Shown: positions 47,001 to 59,000 of the stretch, in pieces
Layout: every line of letters starts with the position of its first letter
How positions within the stretch are numbered: position 1 is the stretch's first letter
Assembly: GCF_964355755.1 (NCBI RefSeq)
Contig: NC_092678.1
Span: forward strand, 643,922-707,921
Source of the DNA: Antedon mediterranea
Lineage: Eukaryota > Echinodermata > Crinoidea > Comatulida > Antedonidae
DNA: 64,000 bases
Direction: 5' to 3'
Made by a program: the position numbers and the translations under genes
The notes under the pieces: generated by a model
Database searches by the model: none
Told to the model about the DNA's origin: nothing
What the model saw: the letters and a program-made list of their open reading frames with translations, nothing else

Positions 47001-50000
47001 ACAGTTTGATTTCACGCAACGAGAACACTGGAAAACATTGTACATCGCATACTCAAAAGTACACGGGGTGAACCAGGTCAAAGTCTATGGCTAGCTAATG
47101 TTGACGCACAACAAGCAGGTTTGATTTAACGCAGACGGGGGCAAACACAATTATTGGAAGGGCATTTTCTTATGTAGCGTCGCTAGTGGGAACAGGACTT
47201 TAAATTGATTCCTTCATCTTCCTAATATTTTGCTCATATTGTGCCTTACCTGTACATCCATTAGGACCAAATCCAAAGGTGCCAGGTGCGCATTGGTTGC
47301 AGGCTCTACCCATTACGTTTGGTTTGCAGTCGCACTGGCCTCCGTAACTGTCGCAGATGTTACTGGTAGATCCGGTAGAATCACAACCACAATCTGAGAA
47401 AAATAAAAACAGATTTAAAATAAAAAGGATTTATTTATGATTAAAATTAATTTTCTATAGCAATATTAACTTGGTTTAGAGAAGAAGAAAAAAATGTTTT
47501 CCCAATTCTACTGTATTAATATATCTTTGTATAGGCTTTTGTGCAATCATTTATTTTGAAAAAAATTTTTATAAAAAAAAAATAAAAAAAAAAAAAATAT
47601 ATATATAATTATCATTGGTTTTATACTTTTATACAAATTTTAATATTGAACAAATGTAAATATCTTTGTAATTCAGCTAAGGCTGCGATAATGATATTGA
47701 AATAAATGAAATGAAATGAAAAAAAAAAAAAATTTATTTTAATATATTATATATTTTTTTCTTAATGTTATTTATTTGGTATTTAAATTTTCTCCATGTT
47801 TTGAGATTGAAGTTTTGTGAAGTTTTTTTTCTGTGTTTTTTAATACCAAAATAAATTACCAATGCCTCCGTTGTACGTCATGGCTGACATTATAAAGAGC
47901 AAGTCCTGACAAGTTTCTTGTAGTTCTTGTTTATCCACCCTGTAGAATGGATCCATGCAGCTGTAGTAGTTCCAGTTGTCAAGACGTAAGCCACCGCTCT
48001 GCTCGGAGAATGGCGCTAGGTTGCCGGGCTGTGGCAGCAGGGCAATCTGGGTAATAAAACATTTGAAGAATATAAATATACAGTGCTGTAGTCACGAGAA
48101 TTAAAAGGGTGCGGTTGTTGAAACAGGAGGGAACACTCTCTTGTGCGACAACCTATACATTCATTTAAAATTGAAAAACCTTTGCCTACAATTTTGTCCC
48201 CATATTTTTTAGCTATATTCAGAAGCCTAAAAAACCTATGAACAAAGGTTATACCAAAGCTCTTACTTCCCAGATGAGAGCACAAACTCTGCACAATCAC
48301 AGTCCAATATAAACATATTTGTTAATAACATATTTTACATAAACGATTATTCAGCATTATATAACAGTGATGTAGCCACAAGAATTAAATGGTGTGGTTG
48401 TTGAAGTGGGCCATGGGTTGTCAAAAGGCTTTTGCCAAAAAAGTGGTCAGGTTGAAACCTTACCAACCGTACTGGTTTATACAGCCCTGATATATAATGT
48501 ACTATCTCCAGATCTATAACATAGTTCTTTCTATCGCAAAGGATTGAGAGGTCACTCAGGTCACTTTTTGAAGTGATGATACTGCAACTCTTCTATTTTT
48601 TATTTCTCCCTACCTAGTATGATATAAACCTGTAACATGAAATATCATATGAATGAAAAGTGTATTAAAAAACTTACCGAGTCGATACGAATGACAGCAT
48701 CTGGTCGTGATTGTCCCACAATAAGGCTGCGGAATTCAAGTCTTATTATGTACCGTTCACCTTTTTCCAAACAAAACAAATCTGGAAGTGTACTACGATG
48801 CCTGTGTGCAAATAAAACACAAAATAATGATGAAATTCTAATTAAAAAAGATACAGAAACCAACAGTAATGTTGAGTACTTACTCAGATAAACCAACAGT
48901 GATGTTGTCTATGAGTACTTACTCAGATAAACCAACAGTAATGTTGAGTACTTACTCAGATAAACCAACAGTAATGTTGAGTACTTACTCAGATAAACCA
49001 ACAGTAATGTTGAGTACTTACTCAGATAAACCGACAGTGATGTTGTCGTTGAGTACTTACTCAGATAAACCGACAGTGATGTTGTCGTTGAGTACTTACT
49101 CAGATAAACCGACAGTGATGTTGTCGTTGAGTACTTACTCAGATAAACCGACAGTGATGTTGTCGTTGAGTACTTACTCAGATAAACCGACAGTGATGTT
49201 GTCGTTGAGTACTTACTCAGATAAACCGACAGTGATGTTGTCGTTGAGTACTTACTCAGATAAACCGACAGTACTCTAATCTCCTCAAAGAGCAAGATAT
49301 AACTTGATGGTGGTGGTTTGCGAGGATACTCCCACTTGAGGGCATAGTTCATGGATAACACCATTTATAAAGACGGTTAAATAAATGTACTTTTTTAGGC
49401 TTATCTATCTATCTCTTCAAGTCAGAGAGTACTGCTGTAGTTACTATACTAAAGATAAACATCCATTACACAAACATTATGTATGGTTAAGGAATGCAAC
49501 TATGTAGCACACTATGTAGAACTAACAGATATCTAAATTCATTCGTGCTTTCACTGTGTGTTATATCTTTATTACAACTCTTTACTTGTTTTATATTTAT
49601 TTTACTTATATATATTGTATGTTGTTGCATTGTTATGTGAGCGCTTGTGCCTGTCATGAATTTCCGCAAGGACCAAATAAATCTGAGCTGTAAACCTTGA
49701 AAAACAAAGTTAAACAAACAAATAGATAGATAATATACACATTTTTACATACAAATTTTGAGCAGTGTTTGCCTTCCATACCTGTCGTTAACAGACAATG
49801 CTACAACCAGTTCATCATCAGATGGGATTGTGTTTCCACAGATACTACTGGTATCAACTGGTCTTGGTCTCTCCAACGTTATTCTCACATCCTCCCACCA
49901 GCTGGCTGTCAGCTGTATCAACATAAATTGATAATAAAAGTTAGCTTAAGTACTGTGATGGGTTAGTACGCATCTTACTGGATGCGTGATTTGGACTTAA

Positions 50001-53000
50001 GCTTGTTTCCCACTCAAACGCAGCGCAACAACGTAAGCTTATATTACTTGCGATGCGGATACGTCTTATTATAATTAAATTACATTCAGAAAATTATAGG
50101 ATTTATTATTTCCATACAAATTCTTATATTATACAATAGAACTTCTATTAAGAGGACACCCTCAGGAGGCAAAGTGCCTCCTTAATTATAGGTGTCCTCT
50201 GAATCTTGCAGTTTTTCCCTCTCATTCAGTTCAATTGTATTTTGTTATGATGATTATTTAATCAAATCAATTGAGTTTAATGCTGTCACCAAAGACACAT
50301 TACAGAGAAGATTGAAAAAAAATTGATGCAAATAAAAAAAAACATAAATTGTGAAGAAAATAATTAAAAGAATCAAAACGTGATTATCCATACAAGCAAA
50401 ACAGGAGAAAAAAATAGATAAAAATTATTTCAAACTTCTAAAAGTGAATCGCAATGAATTACATTAACATGCATACTGAATGATACACTTTCCAGGTCGA
50501 TTATGAATTTTAAAAAATAAAATAAAAGCAACGTTTACAAGAAACTGAGAAACTGTTGTGTGATAATGTTCAGAATGTACATGCATGTTATCCCGCATAC
50601 ATGTCATCCCGCATACATGTCATCCCGCATACATGTCATCCCGCATACATGTCATACCGCATACATGTCATCCCACATATGTACATGTTATCCCGCATAC
50701 ATACTTAATGTTCAAATGCATGTTTACAATGTGCACATATACTTACTATAATTCTGGAATAGTTAAAATGAAGAAAAAACACTTGTATGTTATTTCTAAC
50801 TATATATTGTTGAATATAATATAATTATCAAAACATGGCAAGGAAAAAAAACAAAGTGTAAAGCACAGATTTATATTTTTGCCTCAAGTGAAGTCAAGTC
50901 AGGTCAAATGTGATGCTACGGTTTGTTTATTGCAGATTTTTATCATAAAAGTCTTGGCAGTAAAGATCATACACATACACTCATACACAATGGGTTTCCT
51001 TAACAATGTGCGTCCCCTGTTGATCCTATAGTCTATACTGGCTTTTTTATTTATTTATTTATTATTTATCTTTATGTAACTAGTTTTTAGTTGGCCTCCT
51101 ATCACAAGCCCCTTTGGTTTCCTGGAGATCCCTTTTATCTTAGTTGGCCTCCTATCACAAGCCCCTTGGGTTTCCTGGAGATCCCTTTTATCTTAGTTGG
51201 CCTCCTATCACAAGCCCCTTGGGTTTCCTGGAGATCCCTTTTATCTTAGTTGGCCTCCTATCAAAAGCCCCTTGGGTTTCCTGGAGATCCCTTTTATCTT
51301 AGTTGGCCTCCTATCACAAGCCCCTTGGGTTTCCTGGAGATCCCTTTTATCTTAGTCGGCCTCCTATCACAAGCCCCTTTGGTTTCCTGGAGATCCCTTT
51401 TATCTTAGTTGGCCTCCTATCACAAGCCCCTTGGGTTTCCTGGAGATCCCTTTTATCTTAGTTGGCCTCCTATCACAAGCCCCTTGGGTTTCCTGGAGAT
51501 CCCTTTTATCTTAGTTGGCCTCCTATCACAAGCCCCTTTGGTTTCCTGGAGATCCCTTTTATCTTAGTTGGCCTCCTATCACAAGCCCCTTGGGTTTCCT
51601 GGAGATCCCTTTTATCTTAGTTGGCCTCCTATCACAAGCCCCTTGGGTTTCCTGGAGATCCCTTTTATCTTAGTTGGCCTCCTATCACAAGCCCCTTGGG
51701 TTTCCTGGAGATCCCTTTTATCTTAGTTGGCCTCCTATCACAAGCCCCTTGGGTTTCCTGGAGATCCCTTTTATCTTAGTTGGCCTCCTATCACAAGCCC
51801 CTTGGGTTTCCTGGAGATCCCTTTTATCTTAATTGGCCTCCTATCACAAGCCCCTTTGGTTTCCTGGAGATCCCTTTTATCTTAGTTGGCCTCCTATCAC
51901 AAGCCCCTTGGGTTTCCTGGAGATCCCTTTTATCTTAGTTGGCCTCCTATCACAAGCCCCTTGGGTTTCCTGGAGATCCCTTTTATCTTAGTTGGCCTCC
52001 TATCCCAAGCCCCTTGGGTTTCCTGGAGATCCCTTTTATCTTTTTTAAATTTGTTTTATTCCTATTTGCTATGTGTATTGATGAATAAAGAGATTAATTT
52101 GATACTCTTCTCACACTCCTACATTTAGTAATATAATTTGATTACTCCTTCCTAAATTTAACAAAACTCTATACTTACAAGTGGTTCATATCTAATAACC
52201 AGTTCATAGTTTCCAGAGTATGGGACGTTATCCACCACAAATTCAAGAACACTGCCCTCACTGACTCGTACAAAACCAGTTCCTGTCCACGTTAGTGTAG
52301 TACCAATGGGTTGTACGCGATCTTCAATATCACCCTAAAACAAATAATAAAAAAAAGAATAAAACACAAAGTGAGGTTGCACTCAAGTGAGGTTGCACTC
52401 AAGTGAGGTTGCACTCAAGTGAGGTTGCACTCAAGTGAGGTTGCACTCAAATGAGGTTGCACTTGGTTATTCATTTCAAACTAAAATATCACTTACAATA
52501 TAACCGGAAAGTCGCGAATACTCCGCCTCATAAACCAAGTAATCCACATGCGTGATAAAGTAGCCAGGTTCGACATCGTCACAACGGCGGCCAAAAATGT
52601 TGGGTCGACACGGACACTGTCCAGTTTGTTTATCGCACTGGTTGGAGTACGATCCACCAGGGTTACAGCCACATGGCCGGCAGCCTTCTGTTTCGTCGCT
52701 CAAACCGTAATACGAGTCGTGACATTCATCACAGTTGCGGCCGGTGACATATCGTTTGCAGGTGCATCCGCCGCTCCTCTTGTCGCAACCTCGGTTATCA
52801 ACTGTTCCAAGTGTGTTACACGTACATGCTAAATGTAAAAGACAATTACGGTATCAGAAACATTTGTTTAATTCATTGGTATTTACTCATAAAACATTAA
52901 TTAATTCGAAGATCTACAGTGTGTGTCGTAATACATTATTTTGTATTTGGCGAAGTCCATACACAGAATACACCTACTTTTGATCATAACCAAGCTAGGC

Positions 53001-56000
53001 TAATATACGCTAGGCCATATGAGGCCTAGCGGTCCTGTTTTGTTTACACTCCATCGCGGTCGAAGATCGCTTCACACACGGCGCTACAAGTCGCCAAAAC
53101 GGAAAACCACTATTTGGTATCGGCTGCCATAAACAAGCTTATTAAATTTCTTTGGTACATTTCTATTTAACGAACATTGTATACTTGCTTTTCTGCTTGA
53201 TAAATTCTTGTTCAATTGATGTTTAAAATAAGATATTATACGATAAATTACACGAACTATAAGCTTAATTTTCCGACACTCTACACCTCGTGTATTTAGA
53301 GGCAACGTCGTACACGTGAGGGCGCTCGCTCGCATGGTGGAATACACAGTGTACATGTGCTGTTTTTGACGATCTGCATTTTTGGATCCTCGGGTATAAG
53401 CCCACCCCCCAAACTTGACGTGATTTCATGTTCGAGGGGGGTGGGCTTATACCCGCGTCAGTACGGTATATAGAAATATATTTCATCAATACATATTGAT
53501 ATTATTGATAATGATAACATTTTTTTTTTACTGCAGTAAAAACATGTCTTACCTTCACAGCCGTCAGGATTATTTTCTTGTAAGTTCCAGAAACCGTTCA
53601 TGCATGTATCGCAACGCTTACCGTTCACATAGCGTTTACACAAACATCTACCGGCCTCTAGGTTCATCATGGCGTCGGTTCGGCTCTCGCATTCTCCTCC
53701 CATCTCAGAACCACTCGGATCACAATCACAAGCTAGAAAAAACAAAAACAAGGATTTAATATTGTAATCCAAAAATAAAAATGAAAACTGTCTGAATAAA
53801 CATGAGAGTAGTCAACTCTCCCAATACCGTACTAAACTCTGCCAATACCGTACTAAACTCTCCCAATACCGTACTCAACTCTCCCAATACCGTACTCAAC
53901 TCTCCCAATACCGTACTCAACTCTCCCAATACCGTACTCAACTCTCCCAATACTGTACTCAACTCTCCCAATACCGTCCTAAACTCTCCCAATACCGTCC
54001 TAAACTCTCCCAATACCGTACTCAACTCTCCCAATACCGTACTCAACTCTCCCAATACCGGTACTCAACTCTCCCAATACCGTACTCAACTCTCCCAATA
54101 CCGTACTAAACTCTCCCAATACCGGTACTCAACTCTCCCAATACCGTACTCAACTCTCCCAATACCGTGCTAAACTCTCCCAATACCGTACTCAACTCTC
54201 CCAATACCGTACTAAACTCTCCCAATACCGTACTCAACTCTGCCAAAAACGTACTCAACTCTGCCAATACCGTACTCAACTCTCCCAATACCGTACTCAA
54301 CTCTCTCGATACCGTACTCAACTCTGCCGATACCGTACTCAACCCTGCCAATACCGTACTCAACTCTGCCAATACCGTACTCAACTCTGCCAATACCGTA
54401 CTCAACTCTGCCAATACCGTACTCAACTCTGCCAATACCGTACTCAACTCTGCCAATACCGTACTCAACTCTGCCAATACCGTACTCAACTCTGCCAATA
54501 CCGTACTCTCTAAAATACGGAAACTCTCCCAAAACCAGACTTTTCGTAAGGTCCAAAAGGTCACAAATTCATTTTTGCCATTAGAAACACATTCTGAATA
54601 CCAGAATTTCCAGAAAACCAGAAAATTAGGCCAGCCCAAAGGTGTCCGATATTGAGAGAGTTGACTGTATCACTAAACCCTGTAGTATTATATAAAAGAT
54701 CTATCAGTACACCTTATTAAACTTTACTACTAAACTAACTAAAAGTTTTGGCAGAATACTACAGTAAATTAATATTTGCATACACAGGCAGGAAGCATAG
54801 TAATTTAAAATTGAATTAATTTGTAACGTACAGTGTATTAACTCACATGCATAGAGAAACTCTAGACTGCCCAGTGATATACTGGAAATTAATTTACTTA
54901 TAAACGGTAAAGATAATATTCCATACATGTATTACTATTAAAGCCCTATAAATTAACCAAAATATATGTAGTTGTTCTACATGCATTAGAGTTTTCCATT
55001 CGTTAACTTTTAATTCACAAATCAATGAAAGTTTAAAATCAGAGGCAATTTAACTACTGGTGATACAATTTACAAGTCACTAGTAGAACAGTGGGGGATC
55101 AAAACCACAAATTAAAAATAAATTCCAGCTGATATGTATGTCTACAAGCTCCAATCAAGGTCATAGTTCATTAGATCGAGGGCGGTGTATGTGACTTTTG
55201 GTAAAGGTTAGATGGTTTTTGTTGTTGTCGGCTCTTGGTGTAAATCCCATGAGTATAAAGATAGTTTATTTCATGACAAATTTAATGTTATTTTTGGTTT
55301 CTGGTTTCATTTATAAATACCCTTTAATCTGGAGTTAGGCAGCCCATAGCCTTTGAGTCCACAGCAGTAGCAAACCTGCCAATCTTTAAAGTAAAAACTA
55401 CAGCTATATATTTTTTTCTGTGATTCAAAGGTGCACAAAAGCAATAGTTTCAAGTAAATATATGTAAATAATATAAAATCTACACAAAAGTAATTGATCT
55501 ATATATTTTAAGATGAGTTTTGTTGCGTAATATTAGGTAATCATACACATACTATGTACATATTTAAACTAAAGATTTCAAAAAAAATATTAAAATTCAT
55601 AAACAAATATTGTACATCAACTTTCAAATACCAATATGAACAGTAAAAAAATCATTATTTGAAAATTTAGTTGGGCTGGCCTAATATATCTGTTTTTCCA
55701 GAAATCTTGATATTTCGATAATGTGATTTTAATGGTAGTAAAAACAGAATTTTAAAAATTCTGGCATATCTATTCGGTTTTCAGATTTTTCGGTATCGAG
55801 AAAGTTGATGACTATCTGAATTGTTGTATGTGGGTTGTTTTCTAGCATGGTTGTCGGTAGGTTGTAACAGCAGCAGCCTAATCAACTACAGACTGCAGAC
55901 AGATGGTGTGCAAATATATTTTTAATGTTATGATCTTTGTTCCGAAAGTCTAAAGTGGAATTTATGAGTTGCATTTGAATACAAACATTTTAGAGAAAAT

Positions 56001-59000
56001 TGTTTTCTCTGGTATTCTACAATATTACATGAATATTGTGTCACACCTTTGTCTGGTATTCTACAATATTACATGAATATTGTGTCACACCTTTGACTAT
56101 GACCAATTTTATATATGTATAAATATAACAACCACAATTTCAAAACATTCTTAAATTCATTTTAGTAACAATTATTTTAATTTAACATATCATAACAAAG
56201 ATAATGATAATAAGGACATGTTCGCTCAAAGACGTAGACAGAGTGGGAAACACAAGTGGGACACGCATCTAACAACTATTAGCGTTTAAGATGATGATGA
56301 TCATAATGATAAATTGTGTATCACAAACCCCTTTATATTTATATTCATCCCTAATTAAATCTAAAAACTAACTTAATTCTGTAGAAAATATACAATCTTG
56401 CTAATTCCACAAACAATACTTACGAACACAAATTTGAGAATCCCTGATGTCTCTCGTAGGATCCATATAATAGAACGCTTCACACTGCTCACAGTTCCTA
56501 CCCATCGTGTTGTGCATACAATCATCGCACACACCCCCACTGACACCTCCAGTTTGTTCAAAGACCGCTGCATCAAAATGGCATTTTGTTGCATGTTGAT
56601 TACAATTACACACTGCAACAAGGCAAAGAGAAGGGGGTAAGATTAATAAAAAGAATAATTATAACAACTTTTTATTACATTAATAGCTGTATTTCGATTA
56701 CTGTACATATGTTTCATTCTGAAAAGTTAAACATGTTAAACATTAATAAACATCAATATTAACATTATTGAACATCACTAAACATTATTGAACATCACTA
56801 AACATTATTGAACATCACTAAACATTATTGAACATCACTAAACATTATTGAACATCACTAAACATTATTGAACATTACTAAACATTATTGAACATTACTA
56901 AACATTATTGAACATTACTAAACATTATTGAACATTACTAAACATTATTGAAAAAATATAACCATGGCGTTAGACCGTTTTAGCGTACGACGCTAAAAGA
57001 ATGTGTGTCTGAACAGTTGGGGATTAGCGTACAACGCGTCGTACAACGGTTGTAGCGTTGTAGTGGAAAACGGTTGATAGTACCGTTTTAGCGTACGACG
57101 CTACTGTAAGTCAACGTTGTATCCAATCAGAACGTTTCCTGTTATGACGCGAAACAAGGTTTGACCTAGGCTGACATCTTGTATCGTCAATGTGTGAGAT
57201 GGATTTCAATAACAAAAAGGCCAGAATAAATAAGGCCTAACTACACTACAAATACAACTGTTACAAAGGCTACAAACTATTATCAACTGATTACCATTAT
57301 ATTTTCTAACAAATGACATAAATACATGCACCTTGTATTTAAACATAGGGACTATGATCCCATCCGCTTTTAGGCCTAGCTAGGCCTAGAGCCATTCACG
57401 CATTTCATTCAAGCTAAAAACTAGCGTGGGACATCAAGTCACTCATTCATACAAGGCAGACTAGACTGGACAAGTTAATGCTGAAAACCCCCTAACTCCT
57501 AAAAAAATCAGTAAACAAACAAGGGGAGCTGTGTCCCTTTTATTAGCAAGTTAAGGGTAATTTTCAACCGACTGGACCAAAGAATATATATCTTTTTGAC
57601 TGGACTGGATAGACTAATCAACAATCATTTTTTTCTTCATCATTACGAGGCCTGCTTTATTTTCGTAACAGTCAATAGCCTGGGGAAAATGTTTTTTACT
57701 ACAAAATAAAAACAATAGAAACAGAAATTTGGCTTTACTATATTTTTCTTAAATAAATGCTGAGGTATGTTTTATTTACGGCAAATTTTGTCATAATTGT
57801 AGGGCTGAGATCTAGGCCTAGGCCTATATACAGTGGAAATAATGATGAAAACACGTGGGTAAGAGCACATGATGAATATGCAACTAGAAACAACCTGGAT
57901 GACGTACTTCCGTTGTAACGATAATCGTACGCTATGGGTCTGAACACCTCGTTTTTTTCTCTGCGGTTTGTAACGTGACCTTGATAGTAACGTTGTACGC
58001 TAAAACGGTCTAACGCCATGGGTCTGAACAGGGCCAAAGAAATGACTGCACTGAAACAAGATACTTTTGTTCTTTATGTTATCTCATAAGATTTGTTGAA
58101 TGTTGAATGTTTTTATAGGCCAGGTCATCAAGGTCATTCAGAGTCTCTTGTAGTAAAGTAGTATCAACTGGTTTATTATTAATTATGAATACTGTACATT
58201 ACAAAAGTTTGGTTTATATCTATAGAACAGAAGAAACTCTCTTTTGGGACATTCTATTCATCAGGGGACATTTTGTGGCAACATCTCCTTGGGACATTCT
58301 ATTCAGGGGACATTTTGTGGCAACATCTCCTTGGGACATTCTGTTCAGGGGACATTTTGTGGCAACATCTCCTTGGGACATTCTATTCAGGGGACATTTT
58401 GTGGCAACATCTCCTTGGGACATTCTATTCAGGGGACATTTTGTGGCAACATCTCCTTGGGACACTTTCCCACAAACGAACAATGAAGAACAAGATACGC
58501 TTGAACACTACAACCTACTGTATACTACACAAACCATAAATGGCGTTGCAACAGCCGCTGGATAACATCCTTATTACATTTGTGGGTTTCAAAAGTGTCC
58601 CTTTACAGGGGTTCTATTGTGTTTTAAAGAATTATTACATTATTTGTCATCTTTTGCATTTCATACAATTCGCAATCTGACCTTCAGTGTTTTGTTAAGA
58701 ACAAATTGAGTGGGTTTATATGTCATCATGTAATGCATGCCTAGAAGTTATTGGGCCAATGGGTTTACTGTAGGAAAATTTATCACCTGATAAGTAGCAT
58801 TAAACTACAGAGGAATTTCCTGAAGATTCTGGAAAAACTGTTCTAATTTTAGTTTTTTAAACTGATTGAACTACAGTACACAAGACATGGCTCAAAATTC
58901 ACCATAGCAAACTAGAAATGTGTGAAAATTTGCTAGTAATAAAATTAAATTTTTTTATTTTCTACCAGATTTTAAAAATAAAGTTGAGATCAACAAGGTC

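Noticed and set aside
53756-54655. Repeat proteins (LSTVLGE, NSPNTVL, GIGRVEY)
   Set aside because: By-products of the 21-bp minisatellite, open on both strands in several frames.
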